Part shown: piece after piece, positions 1-12,121 of the stretch | Position numbering within the stretch: the first letter of the stretch is position 1 | Layout: every line of letters starts with the position of its first letter | Assembly: GCA_016858145.1 (NCBI GenBank) | Contig: JAEHOE010000137.1 | Span: forward strand, 124,001 to 188,000 | Direction: 5' to 3' | Source: Edaphochlamys debaryana | Lineage: Eukaryota; Chlorophyta; Chlorophyceae; Chlamydomonadales | DNA: 64,000 nucleotides | The notes under the pieces: generated by a model | Database searches by the model: none | What the model was told of the DNA's origin: nothing | The model's input: the letters and a program-made list of their open reading frames with translations, nothing else | Program-made: the position numbers and the translations under genes

Positions 1-71
1 TGTACCGGAGCCCCTGCCCCCGGGACGCCTGCCCGCCCCCTCCCAATCGGTTCCCAACGCCCTCCCCACAG

Positions 72-3000
72 ACCGGCAAGCACCAGCAGCTGTATCCCCG
101 CGTGCCGCAACCCGCGGCGCCCACCTCCCCGGCCGCCGGCGTGGCGGGCGCCGCGCCCGCCTCCCTGGTGGACTCCGACCCACATGGCGGGGTGGCGGGC
201 GGCGGATCCGCGCACGGGCACCCTGCCGTACCGGAGCCGCCGTCGGGCCACCCCGGATCCGTTTACGCGCTGGCGCTGAATCCATCTGGAACCCTGATTG
301 CGGCTGGGACGAGCGAGGCCCTGATCCGATTGCTGGATCCACGGAGCGGGAAGAAGATCGCCAAGCTCAGGGGGCACCACGTGGGTGCAGGGGTGGGGGC
401 CACAAGGGGGGGATGGGAAGGGGGGGGGAGGAAGCGAAGAGGGCGGAGGAGGAGGGGGGGGTTGTCCGAACAGCGAAGATGGACGGGGAGGTCGGACGGG
501 GGTGGGGCAGCGGAGGGGGGGGCCGGTGGAGGAGGGGGGGGTCGGGTGGTCCTTGATTAGTGGCCGCGTGTGCATCCGTGTGCCGAGGGAGAGGGTGGGA
601 TGCCGTGCTGCCAATGCCCGGGACACGCCCGGGGTTTTCCTCATCGCACTGCCCCCTCCGCTGCGCTCCCTTCCCTCTCACCCCTCCCTCACCCTTCCCC
701 CGCCATCTGCCTTCCCTCCCCTCCCCTCCCCTCTCCCCTCCCTCCCCAACAGGACACGGTGCGGGCCCTGCAGGTCAACGCGGCGGGCACCTCGCTGCTC
801 TCTGGGGCCAGCGACGGCACCATCCGGCTGTGGGACGTGGGCATGCAGCGCTGCGTGCAGGCAAGGGCCTGGGGGTGGAGGGGGGAGGGGAGAGGGAGGG
901 GGTGGAGGGGGAGGGGGTAGTGTGGAGAAGGGATGGGGTGCTTGGAACGGAGTGGGATGGGAGGGACCGCTTGCGGATCACACCACATGGGGACAGGAGG
1001 GGTGAGTGGTAGGGCCGGCAGGGAGGAGCAGACGGGCGGCCACTCGAGCTGCAACCGATGTCAAGAGGCGGTGAGCCTCTACCCGCTAGGAGGGCGGAGG
1101 TGGCCGTGCCCCGCTGTCCGCGACACACAGCCTCCTGTGGCCCCTCCCTGTCCCGGCCCTCACCCCCCCTTCCTCGTCCCCCCCAACACCCTAAACCCTA
1201 AACCCTAACCCGCAGACCTACAAGGTGCACGGCGACTCCGTGTGGACGCTCCTGTCCCCCGACGACACCTTCAGCACCATATACAGCGCGGGCAGGGACC
1301 GCGCCATCTACCGGACAGACACGCACTCGTGAGGGAGGGGGTTGAGGGATCGGATGGGAGCAGGGGGCAAGAAGTGTGGTAATTGGGGAGAGAATGGGGA
1401 GCACGGGGGGTGGGGCAGGCGGGGTTGTAGCTGGCGGCAGGCAGCTTGTTGGGGCTGGGAAAGGGCTAGCTCGAGGAGGGAGGGTCTTTGCGGCCCAGCC
1501 ACTGGGGCCCCTCCCTCCCTCCCCCCAACCCCCGGCCCCCCGCTCCTCAGGCGTACCTCGGAGCTGTTGGCGGTGGAGGAGGGGGGCGTGCGGGCGCTGG
1601 CCCTGGACCCCGAGGACGGGGAGGGGTCGACAGGTGGGGACCGGGGGGGTAGAAGGGGGCTGGGGCATGTCGCATGTGCACGTGTGTGTTTCGCCGACGC
1701 GTCGGGGGCGTGGCGGCGTCCGAGCGAGCCTCCTGTGGAGCCTCTTGCTCGCCCCGCCTCTCGGTCGGATACGCGTACAGGAGCCGCCCACGCTCTGCCC
1801 CGCCTCCTATGTGCCCTCGCGCGGCCTCCTTCCTCGTCCCGTTCCCCTCCCACTCCCGCTGTCTTCCCCGCCCACTCCTCAGCTTGCTGCTCCCCTTCCC
1901 CCCCTCCATCGGGCATCGGCGCATCGGGCTCGCTGGCCGCCGCCATAGCTTCTGGGCTACCCAAACTCTAATTCGTCAAAGATCTCCCCTCCTTCCATCT
2001 CCCCCCTGTACAGGCACCAATGTGGGCATCTGGGCCGCCACGCCCTCCTCCAACGTCAACAAGTGGCTGGTGCCCCGGGAGGCAGCGGCGCCGGACGGGG
2101 ACGGCCGTCGGAGTTTCTCGGGTGGGGAAGGGGGGGGTCGGAGTGTGGGGAGGCAGGGGGGAAGGAGGGGCAGGGGAGGGGTGTGGAATGGGGGAGCGGG
2201 GAGGCGTCAGCTGACCGAGCGGGCCTCACAAGGAAGAGGAGGGAACGTGAAACTGCGACAGGAGGCACTAGTCCATCTGACACGTTGACAATAAAGCCCC
2301 TGCCTGCTCTTTCGCCCGACCCCTGACCCCGCCCTGACCCAACCGCCGCCCCCGCCCGCCGCCGCCCCTTGCGCCCGACAGTCGCCCGCCGCAGCCAGGG
2401 CCCGTTGGGCTCCGCCCGCCACCGGCAGTCGCTAGAAGCCAACCGCCAACCGGTGACGCGGCATCCGGCGGTCACCATCCCGGGCGTGCCTGGTGAGTGC
2501 CGTACGGCGCAGGGGCAGTCCCCGAGGGGATCCGGGGATCCAGGGATGGGGCCATCTGTTCTTTACCGGCGCGGGTCGTGAGGGTGCGGGCTCACGCAGG
2601 GCCGTGCTAGACACACAGGCGTCACCTTTGTGTGCAGTGCGGTTGATGCAGTGTGGGTCGCTCATGTTGCTCCCTGCCCCTACTTGCCGTGCCTCCTCCT
2701 GCCCACGCCCACGCTCACGCCCACACCCCTCTCTAGGGATCATCGCGCACGAGGTGCTGACCGATCGGAGACACGTGCTCACGCAGGCAAGAGGGGGGAG
2801 GATTCCAGGGGTATCGTTTTGAGCGAGAGACGATAAGGCGGCGGCGCCGAGAGGGCAGGGGCTCTGGGGCTTAGGGTTGGGTGCAGATGAGAGGGAGCTT
2901 GAAGCGTGGGCCTTGGGGCGGGCTCGGAGCGAGAGGGCTGGGGCTCTCGGGGTGGGGATTGGGTGCAGATGGAAGGGAGTGTTGACATGTAGGTGGGCGT

Positions 3001-6000
3001 GGATTGTGGGCCGTGGGGCGGGCTTACGTGCACAGGTCGGGTCCGACTCTGCTTGGCTGAGCGCGACCTCCCGCTAACCGCGTGTCCCGTACGGCTGCCG
3101 TACTGCAGGACGCGCGGGGGCACGTGGCGTTGTGGGACGTGCTGGCGGGCGCGCCCGTGGTGCAGTACGGCAAGGTACGGACATGGAGGCAGGGCAGAGC
3201 AAGCATGGGACTCCGGTGCGGTAGGGGACTCCGCAGGGGACTCCGGTGCGGTAGGGGACTCCGCAGCACGTCAATCTGTACTGTACTGCAGCTATCCGGG
3301 ATGCGGCCTGCTGCGAGAGGACACCATGCCACGTGGCTTCCCATCCATCACTGGGGTCCCACGCCCGCCAAGTTCCAACGCCCACCCCACAATCCTCGCA
3401 TCCCACTTCAGGCCTTTCTCCTCCCCACCTCCCTCCCTGTAACGCCTATGACACGTCACCTCCTGTCAACCGCTGGACACCCACGCCCTTCGTGCCCACC
3501 CGCGTCCACCCACCCGCCCGCCCGGCGCGCTCACACCCCCCACCCACCAGCCCTTCACCCATCCACTCCCTCGTGTTGCCTTCCCCCCAACCCCCAACCG
3601 CCAACCACCAACCCCTAACCCCCCAACCGCCAACCACCAACCAACCACCAGGTGGATCTGGAGGCCAAGCGGCGGGAGCTGTGGGAGCCCCGCTCTGTGG
3701 CGCCCTGGTTCAGCGCCGACAACCGCCTGGGCTGCCTCAGCATCTCCCTAGAGCCGCCGGGTGGGGCCTGGGGGGCGGGGGGTGGGGGTGGGGGGGAAAC
3801 GGGGCGCGGGGCCGGGGACTGTGCGTGGTGGCGAGGGCGGGTGCGGCCTGGGCTGTTCACCGTTTCGCTGGAGGCGCCGGGTGGGGCCGGGGGTTTTGTG
3901 TGTGTGGGGGGCAGGTGTGTGCTTCCTGTGCGTAACCATGGAGCCGCCGGGTGGGTGTCACGTGATCGAGGTTGTGGGGTGGGGGCCTGGGCCGAGCGTG
4001 GGTCAAGTATCGCGGGTGGGGACGAGCTCGTAGTGTCTGGCGGCTTCACCACACGTACCTCCTCATTGAGGGCGGAGGTCCGGGAAGGAACACCCGGAGG
4101 GGGCTTGCGGCGGGGCACGTCGCGTCCTCGCTGTTGCGCCGCAGCGGCCATACGCCTGACCCCCTCACTCCACCACCACCACCTCCACCTCCACTGCCCC
4201 GCCCCGCAGGCGCCTTTGCGGCGGAGGAGTACGCCTCAGCGCTGGAGTACGCGGGGGTGGCGGACGACTGCAAGGTGGGGGGCCGGAGGGGAAACGGAAG
4301 GGGGGATGGCGTGTGTGTATGGGCGTGCCACACGCGTCTGGGCCCTGGCCTGTGCAGCTGCCAGGACGGCGGATGGGGCGAGCACACAGGATGGGGTCGG
4401 CATAGGGTCGGTCCGGACACACACTCGCCCGACACCCGCTCGGGCGGGAACTACGAGGAGCTACATCACACCTCCGGAGTCTCGCCGGGCTTTCTGCTTG
4501 CTTACGGTTTCCTCGTTGCCTAACCCTCGCCCGACAACCGCTCATCATGCACATGATGATCACCTGTCAGTGCTCCTTTGTCCTGACGATATTCTCATAC
4601 CCCCTGCCCCCGGTGTTGCCTGGTAAGCTCAACGTACTAATCTTCGGCTGTTTAGTGCTCTGGTCCTGAAAATTTCGACCCCTGTCCCCGGTGCTGCCTG
4701 TTTAGGTCAACTACGGGAAGATGGTCCTCGAATGCGCCTTCGCCATGTGGCGGCACCGCCTGGCGCAGAGCCTGTCGGGGGCGGCGGCAGGCGGCGGGGG
4801 GGGCGGGGGCGGAGGCGCGGACGGGCACGGGGGCGAGGGCGACGCCTGCCCATTCCCAGAGATGTGGCCCAAATTCTGGCAGGGGCGGGCGCTGCCGGCG
4901 GGTGAGTCGCGTGGGGCACGTCTCGGCAATGTAGTCCGGGCTTGGCTGGGGGTCTGGGGAGGGGCTCAGCTGGGCTTGCTGCTTCCCCTGTGTGGGTAGG
5001 CGGGGGGGGTGATGGGTGTCTTGCTCGGGCTTTTCGTGCACCCGGCTTTGGGGGGAAGCATCGTGTGTGATAACGCGGGCGGGAGGGCGTTTTCCAACGC
5101 GCAGCCCAGCCCAGCCCAGCCCTCGTGGACTCAGCGGCTGCCACCGCCCCTCGTTTGCGTCGTGCCCCCTCTCTCAACCCCCCCCCTCCCCCCCCTCCCC
5201 CAGTCATGTGCTCCCGGCACGATGGCCAGCGCTGGCGGCGGCTGATGGACGCATTCGACGGCACCGAGGCGGAGCCCAGCGAGGTGGGGGGGCGGGGGTG
5301 GGCAGGGGGGGCAGGGTTTTGTGGCCCGGTGTTGTGGGCAAACTGGAAGAGCAGCCCCAATCTCCAAGCAAAGCGGGGGTCCGGTTATCGGGGGGTACGG
5401 TGTTTTGGGCGGGGGCGCTGTGTATCGTAGTGCACAAGCAGGCGCGCGATTTCGGATGTGGGCCCTGCCCCCCGAAGCGCCCTGCCTCCCGAATGCCCAT
5501 CCTCATGCCCGACCCCCCAGATCCCCACCTGGGTCGCCGACGTCGTGCTCCGTAACGCCAACGTAACGCCCAAGGAGGCCAAGTGCGCCTTCATCCTCAT
5601 GCCTGCCGAGGTGTGCGCTGCGCTGCGCTGCGTGCTGCGCTTCGTGCTATGCTGCGCTGCGTGCTGTGCTGCGTGCTGAGTCGCGGCCGTGCCGTGCCGT
5701 GTCGATGCTTCAGCTGACACCGCCCCCCCTTCTTTCCCCCCCCCCAGGGCTCCAACCTGCCCAGCCTCATGCAGTCCAAGCTCAACGCGCCCCGCATCCT
5801 GCAGGCGAGGGGAAGAGAGGGAGAGAGGGGGAGCGCCATGGATGAGGGCGGCTGGGGGGAGCCAGGTCACAGGGGCAGGGGTACACGCGCGGCTGCGCAG
5901 CCTCGCCCAAGCAACCCTCCCCATGCAACCCGTTACCTCATGCCTTGCACCTCCATCCCCCTTCGCCCCCCTCCGCCCCCCTCTGCCCCACAACAGGTCC

Positions 6001-6905
6001 ACAAGGTCGCGCACTATTGCTGTTCCAAGCTGCAGGTGTGTGATTGATGTGGGCCAGGAGGCGGTGTTTCGTGCATGCCCCCCAGTCCCCCAAAGAGGAC
6101 CTTGGCTGCGGCGCGATGGACTCCTCCCCTTCGCTCTCCAATTGTGTCAGCCTCGCTGAATCAACTACACGGCCCCCCAAAAGCCCTTGCCTTGGCGCGA
6201 CGGAGGCCTCTCGCTTCCCCGCTGAGCTCAGACGCGTCCTACCCTCCCCCACTTTCCCTCTCTCAACCCCTTTCCACCTTCCCACCCCCCCACCCCTCAC
6301 CCTTGCACCCTTCCCAACCCCAACCCCTTCCCAACCCCAACCCCTTCCCACCCTCCCAACCCCCCAGGAGCAAGGCATCCAGCTCGAGGTGCGGCCCGTG
6401 TACCTGCGCCGCCCCCCCAACGCGCCGCCCGACCCCCCGCCCGACCCCGCGGGCGCCCCCCCGCGGCCCGTGCTGGAGTTGGTGTGCAACGGCATGGTGA
6501 GGGGGGAGGGGGAGGGAGCTGGCGTGGGGTGGTGGGGTAACGGGGGGGGGAGCGTAAAAGCGGGGGAAGGGTCGGGGGCCGGGGGGCCTTGGCTGCAGCA
6601 TGAAGCGGGGTGCCCACTTTGGTACGGAGAGGCCTGGGGTCCGAAGCCACTGGCGCCAACACGCGCAACCATGGCCAGCGTCCTGCGTCTCCATGCTGTA
6701 CACGCCATGCTCTGTGCTTACGCGGTACGGCGTGTGTCATCCGCGCCGTGCCGTACACGTACAGGCCGCGCCGTACGAGATGAGCCTGTCGAGCGTCAAG
6801 AAGTACGTTTGGAAGAAGAAGAACGATGACCTTGTCTTCCACTTCCGAATCAAGGACCCGGCCGTGGTGGTGCCCCTGCCCGTGCTGGGGCCCAGCAACA
6901 GTTAA
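72..6905 (+). CDS. WDR48: WDR48/UAF1-like WD40-repeat protein, 3' part of gene (5' end outside window)
   Basis: WD40 scaffold of the WDR48/UAF1 family, known as an activator of the USP1/USP12/USP46 deubiquitinases. I join 17 exons: 72-380, 753-860, 1216-1328, 1551-1633, 2014-2121, 2382-2492, 2737-2786, 3109-3174, 3652-3760, 4210-4274, 4706-4901, 5204-5283, 5521-5610, 5748-5804, 5997-6035, 6368-6496 and 6765-6905. Phases agree and give 617 residues to a TAA. The visible blades include [34 protein letters not shown] and [10 protein letters not shown], followed by RRHVLTQ and GHVALWDVL and then a [14 protein letters not shown] block, in the order of animal and plant WDR48. The tail ([19 protein letters not shown]) matches the DUF3337/SUMO-like C-terminus. 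Three introns begin with GC rather than GT (861, 2787, 5805). The first exon follows an AG acceptor, so earlier exons lie upstream of the window. The join of exons 5 and 6 is the least certain. Confidence 0.9.
1189..1212 (+). repeat. Interstitial telomere-type repeat at an intron 3' end
   Basis: Two complete CCCTAAA units plus CCCTAACCC run directly into the CGCAG acceptor of the WDR48 intron 861-1215. The unit is the plant-type TTTAGGG telomere repeat read from the C-rich strand. Confidence 0.8.
3207..3266 (+). repeat. Exact 2 x 30-bp tandem repeat in WDR48 intron
   Basis: Two identical 30-bp units lie head to tail inside the intron that starts at 3175. Each unit itself contains the word GGGGACTCCG or a close variant twice. 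Confidence 0.85.
5611..5690 (+). repeat. Degenerate CTGCG/GTGCT simple repeat in WDR48 intron
   Basis: The first 80 bases after the donor are a run of degenerate GCTGCG and GTGCTG words, followed by GCCGTGCCGTG. It looks like a decayed microsatellite. Confidence 0.6.
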
Positions 6906-8950
6906 TGTACGGGGCGTACGGCAGCCACGTGGGCGTACGGCAGCCCCCGTACGGCACAACTGCTGCAAGGCTCGCTGGCAACCGCTGAGCGGGGCCCGCG
7001 TGGGCAGGGCCCCTGTGGAGCATGCTAGCCGCAGGCTCAGGAGCACCTGAGCGGGGCGGAGCGCCCAAGGGGGGGCTGCACGCGTGGGGCGCTGTAGGCG
7101 GAACGGGGCGGGGAGCGGGGACGAGCGCTAGGTACCCGAGCCTGGAGCATGGGGCTTGCTTGCTTGCTTGCGTCTTGCAGTGCAGGGGCGCGGGGGATCT
7201 GACCCCCTGTCCCCGGGGATACACGCTCCGTTGGGGCCATCCACGGGGAGCCATGCAGACGGGCGGTCCGTGTCCAGAGTGAGCTTGCGCGGGCTGCCGG
7301 CCTTTCGACGCATGGGGCGGGTGGGGGCCCGGACTGGGGGCGCAGGTTTACTTGGGGGCACTGGCGTGTGTAGATCTGGACGCTTTGCGCGCTGTGTGCG
7401 CTGGCGAGTCCGGCCGTGTGAGGCGTTGCAGGTCGGGAATGAAGCTCGGCGGTAGGAGGATGCAGGCGCGGGCGTTGCGCGTGGAGCGCGGCTGGGGAGC
7501 GCGGGTACAGGTGCGGTGGGGGCAGGACGCAGGAGTGAGTGCGTTGGACGGAGGTGTGGCTTGTGGGAGGCCGGACGGGGCACTGAGCGGGACCGGGTGA
7601 GAAAGGGCAGAAGCATGTCGGAGGGGGAGGGGGGCAGCTGGAGGCGGGGCTGGCCTCGCCAGGGGGCTGTTGCAAAGGCGTGGGTGGATTGCTGCCAAGG
7701 TGCTGCGCTGCGAAGATGCTCGCGCCTGAGGACTGTGGTACCAGAGGAAAGCAGGGTCATGCAGACGGAGGTGGATGCAGATTCTACATGGCTGTTCAGC
7801 TGTGGCTTTGCTGGCTTGAAGAGCAGGTGTAAATCGCTCATGTGCGGGCGCACGTACCGTACCTTGCCGGTATCACCGCGCATAAATAAATAATTATTTG
7901 GCCGATTTTGCAGTTTCGCGCAGTCAGGGGGGGGTCGCGCGGAGCAATCCAAAACCCGGGCGGGGGCCCGCGCGGAAGTGCGGAAAACTCCGTGTGTTTG
8001 TGCCGGTCGCCCGGTCCCGTGCTGCCGTACGCCCACTCGCTACTTAGGCAGCTCCGCACCCTACCCACAGCGCTTAGCACAGTAGCTGTATGACTTGCTG
8101 CGGGAACCTTTTGAGAGCAGTGGTGCTGCAGGAATCTGGCCAAGCATGGCGGTTGGGAGTGCACGTGGTTCGGGGCTCGGTATGGTTGGGGCCTTAAGTG
8201 CTACCTGTCCATTGCCGAGCAGAGTTCCTTCTGCTTCCTGGGCCTCCTTGCCCTGCCCCGACTTCCACCCCCATCGACTGCGCGGCCAGCCCCAAAACCC
8301 CTGATGAGGCTGCGTGAAGGAAAAATAATCTGCCAGGGGGGTGCGCGACAGTGTCCCGAAATGCCCCTCCCCCGGGGGTGCGCGGTGATGACCAACATGT
8401 ACGGTATGCTCTGATTGCTCTCGCCTTCTTCCATTCATCCATCCAGCGCTACTGGGAGGGGTCGGCTCCTTTACCTTGGGTGTTGGCACTCGGCACCGTC
8501 GGAAGGCACTGGCCCCAGGGGCAGAAAGGGCTACAGCGGTGAAACAATTGGGGAAAAAGGGGGTGTCGAGAGCGTGCCGTTGTGTATCGCGATGGGCCGC
8601 GTGCCGGCGGAGAGGCAGTCGTGCGCACATGTGTTGCTTCTCCCCAAGCTATGCACGTCGCTAATCCTACAAGTACGGCTTTGCAGAGCAGCTGTTTGTT
8701 GATTCCTGCTTCCTCCTCAACCAGAGCCGCGTCCGCGTGCCTTGACAGCCTTGCCAACCTCCGAGCTATACTATTGTCTTAGCAAGTCGGCCATTATCAC
8801 TTCAGTCCTCGACGTGACTTCTTTGATGTTGCGTAGCTGAATCCCGCGGGCGTCTCCGCTACCCGCGGGGACCCCTGCAACAAGGCTCATACACAGGAAT
8901 ATAATCAGCGTTGCCAGAGGAGGGGTGGGGCCCACCGGCCCGCTGTCGGA
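6906..8950. other. Intergenic: WDR48 3' UTR and upstream region of the RSPH14-like gene
   Basis: No supported coding exon is present. CGTACGGCAG-like words occur three times just after the WDR48 stop (6915-6960). A TGTAA candidate poly(A) signal lies at 7828-7832. A short AT-rich island with the palindrome AAATAATTATTT (7888-7899) stands out in otherwise GC-rich DNA. Long open frames on the minus strand here show no domain or conserved motif and look compositional. Confidence 0.5.
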
Positions 8951-11900
8951 ATGCAGAGCCACGCAAGTCGCCATGTGGTTAGCGACTATCTCAAAGACCT
9001 GCATCCCGACCTCAGCGAGCCCTTCCCCACGGAGGTGATCAGCGATGAGGTCGCGGAGGCGCACGGGCGACGCGCCATTCCTAAGGTGCGCCCCGTCCCG
9101 CCCCCACCCCCGCTCCGCTGCCTGTCCCGCCCTTTCACAACGCCTCATAATACGCCCGCCCTTTCCCTGCACCCTTCAACGCAAACACCGCAGCTCATCG
9201 CAGTGCTAGCCCTCGATGAGCTCCCAGACGACAAGCGCGCACACGCGCTGCGCGTCTTCAACGGTCTGCTCAGCACGCAGGTGCGCGGGGTCGGCGCGGC
9301 CCCCCCTTGTCCACACCCCACCCCACCCCGCGTTCCCCCTCCCCGACTCTGCCCGCCTTGCCTCCCTGGTGCTCCCAAACCTTCCCTCACCCCACCTCCA
9401 CACCCCACCTCCACGCTCCAACCGCCCGCCAGGAGCACAAGACCAACGCGGTGGCGGAGGGCGCCGCCGCCCCCCTGTGCCGCCTGGTGTCCCAGTGCCG
9501 GGACGAGGAGGTGCGGCGCCTGGCCTGCAGCGCCCTGGCCAGCCTGGCGCAGGTGGGTTGGGGGGGGGAGAGAGGGGGGTGGAGAGGGGGTTAGGGGGGG
9601 GGATGGCCAGCGTGGGCACAGGTGGGGTCGTGTGTGTGTGGTGGGTGGTTGGGGGATGAAATGGGTCGGGCGGCCTGGTACAGGTGGGGTCATGCGTGGG
9701 GGGAGGGGTGGGGGGGGATGGCCAGCCTGGCGCAGGAGGGGCGGGGGTCGGGATGTCCTTCCCCCCCCCCCCGGGCCGTCCACCACCCGTGCCTGCCCCC
9801 CCCCCCCGCCCAGGTCATGGCGGGTCGCAAGGGCATCGTGGCGGTGGGGGGCCTGGCTGTGCTCACTGAGGCGCTGCAGACCACACCGGAGCAGGCGGCG
9901 GGGGCGCTGAGGGTGAGGGGCTGGGGGGGGCTGCACGGGGTGGTGGGGGAGAGGTGCGTGTGGGTGGGTGGGGGGGGGGGACGCGGAGGGCACGGAGCTG
10001 GGCGACCAGGCGCCGGGGGTATGGAACGGCAGGGTCTAGACACCGCGCCTAGACCGCCTTTCCCCATCCTGGGTTTGCTGGGCGGTTTCCAGCGGGCCTA
10101 CGGCCCTGATCGCTTGTAGACTTTCAGTACACATCCTAGCCCTCCCCCTCCAACCCCTCCAACCCCCTCCAACCCCTCCAACCCCCTCCACACCCCTCCA
10201 ACCCCCTCCCCCAGTCCTTTGCCGCCTCCAACGACGGCAACGCGCTCCTCAACGAGGCCCGGTCCTCCGTGGTGCCCGCCCTGGTGGGCCTGCTGGACCA
10301 GCCCTGCGACCCGGCCTTCACGCTGGCGGCCTTTGAGAACGCAGTGGCCACACTGGAGGGTGGGGGCGGGTGGGGGTGGGGGCGGGTGGGGGCGGGGGTG
10401 GGGGGGTGGAGGCTGGTTGGGGAAGGAGGGGGCCAGGAGGGGGAAGCCCTAAGCTGCGCTCTTCGTTGTCCCCGGTCTCCATCCACACACACCGACTCAC
10501 ATTGCCTTTACGGTACTCCCCCCCATACACCCCCCCCGAAGGCATGACCCGCACCGACGACGGTGTGCTGGCGGCCCTGGACGCCGACGTGCCTCGGTGC
10601 CTGGTGGCCACCGCACGGAGGGGGCTCACGGGGGACCTCAGGTGCGGTGTGTGTGGGGGGGGGCGGGCTGGGATGGGGGGGGATGGTCGTGGGCTTGGTG
10701 TGGCTGTGGTAGGCGGGGGTATCGGGGGCCTAACGCAGGGGGGGTGCCCTTCATCCTCCCCATCTCGGGCTCCCCGTCCTGCCCTGCCGCGCCCGCTGCA
10801 CCCCTGTCCTTCCATCCTACCGTACCCACCCAGTGCCCCCCCCCCCTCACCTCCTCGCCTCCCCCTCCCCCCTCCCCCCCCTGTCAGGTTCGAGGCCCGG
10901 CTCATGGATACGCTGCAGCTGGTGGCCATGGGGCTGGAGCAGATCTGCCACCACGCGCAGGGCAAGACGGCGTGCAGGGAGGCGGAGGCACACAAGGGTG
11001 AGCAGGGAGCAGCAGGGCAGGAAGAGCCCGGGGCGGTGAGGAGCCCCGCCGACTCTCTTCCCACTCCCTACTCAACCCTTTCACACACCCTTCTCCCCCT
11101 CAACGCCCCCCCCCTCTACCCCTCTCCTCTCCCCCAGTCCTGGCCGACATGCTGACGCTGCACCACCACTCTCTCCCGCCCCCCCTCCTCCCCCTCGCCT
11201 CCTCACCCCTCACCTTCTCCCCCTCAACGCCCCCCCCTCTACCCCTCTCCCCCCCCTAGTCCTGGCCGACATGCTGACGCTGCACCACCGCGAGACCATC
11301 AAGCACGCCGCCGCCGCGCTGGCCGGTCTGGCGGTGGAGAAGGAGAGCAAGGTCAACGTGATGCTCTTCGCGGGGGTGTCCCTGGTGCGGCTCATGCGGG
11401 GGCAGGTGAGCGGGGGGCGGTGGGAAGGGGGTGGGGATGGGAAGGGGGAGGAGAGACGGGGGTTGCGGGAAGGGGCGCGCTGCTTCCGCGTGGTAACGTT
11501 GCATGCCAGCCCTCCTCGGTCCCCCACGCCTGCGTAGCTGCGCACCTGCCCCTCTTCTTCGGCTTCAAAGCACACCTCCCCTCCACCCCCCCTCCCTCCC
11601 CTCCCCCCTCCACCCCCAGGACGCCGAGCTGGCCTCCAACGCCCGCGACTGCATGGCGGCCGCCGCGGAGCACCTGGAGGCGCGGCGCACGGCGGAGATG
11701 CTGCTCAGCATGGTGGGGGGTGGGGAGGTGGGGGGTGGGGGGTGGGGGCCGAGGGCGTTGGGCGGGGGGCTAGGGCGTTGGGGAGGCGGGGCGCGAGGGA
11801 GAGGCTACCAGGGACTTGGGGGAGAAGGGCAGGAGCGGCAAGCCTGCCCGATGCCCGGGTTGCATTTCAGGGCGCTCTTCCCCCGACACGTCCCGGTTGG

Positions 11901-12121
11901 AATCCCCCCATCCCCCTTCCCCCACCCGCCCACGCTACCCCTCAACATCAACCCCCCCCACCTCCCCACACATCTCCCCCCTCCCCCCCCGCCCCCCCCC
12001 CCCCCCGCAGGAGGAGCGCGAGCTGCTGCTGTGGAAGGGCCCTCCCCCCGAGACCCCCCCCGACTACCGCTACCACGTGGAGCTGCCCAAGTTCAAGCCG
12101 GGGGACGCACGGCCCGAGTGA
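8951..12121 (+). CDS. ARM-repeat protein resembling radial spoke protein RSPH14/RSP14
   Basis: Ten exons (8951-9085, 9194-9280, 9433-9552, 9814-9912, 10215-10359, 10542-10641, 10888-10997, 11260-11405, 11620-11712, 12011-12121) give 381 residues with consistent phases. The product is built of ARM/HEAT-like helical repeats, for example EVRRLACSALASLAQ, KHAAAALAGLAVEKESK and LASNARDCMAAAAEHLE. The N-terminal GRRAIPKL followed by an ARM repeat resembles the GHRALPKL start of animal RSPH14 (RTDR1), and the C-terminus ends in a short ELPKFKP segment like the family's EFKP. The Chlamydomonas RSP14 is a radial-spoke protein of about this size, which would place it in the flagellar axoneme. The family call rests on this recalled similarity, and another ARM-repeat protein remains possible. 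The ATG at 8951 is the first in-frame start I see. A partial copy of exon 8 sits in the preceding intron. Confidence 0.65.
11091..11167 (+). repeat. Partial exon duplication (non-functional copy of acceptor and exon 8 start)
   Basis: The stretch 11091-11167, comprising a polypyrimidine tract, an AG acceptor at 11136-11137 and 30 coding bases, is repeated about 124 bp downstream at 11215-11289, where it begins the real exon 8. The upstream copy runs into pyrimidine-rich sequence after 30 coding bases and has no following donor, so it is a decoy or dead acceptor. Confidence 0.8.

Noticed and set aside
4550..4672. Another C/D snoRNA in a WDR48 intron (ATGATGA ... CTGA)
   Set aside because: Box-like words are present, but there is no terminal stem and I find no guide complementarity to rRNA that I can vouch for.
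7128..8036. Minus-strand open frame of 302 codons
   Set aside because: Low-complexity Pro/Arg/Ser product with no recognisable motif, in a 3' UTR/intergenic region.
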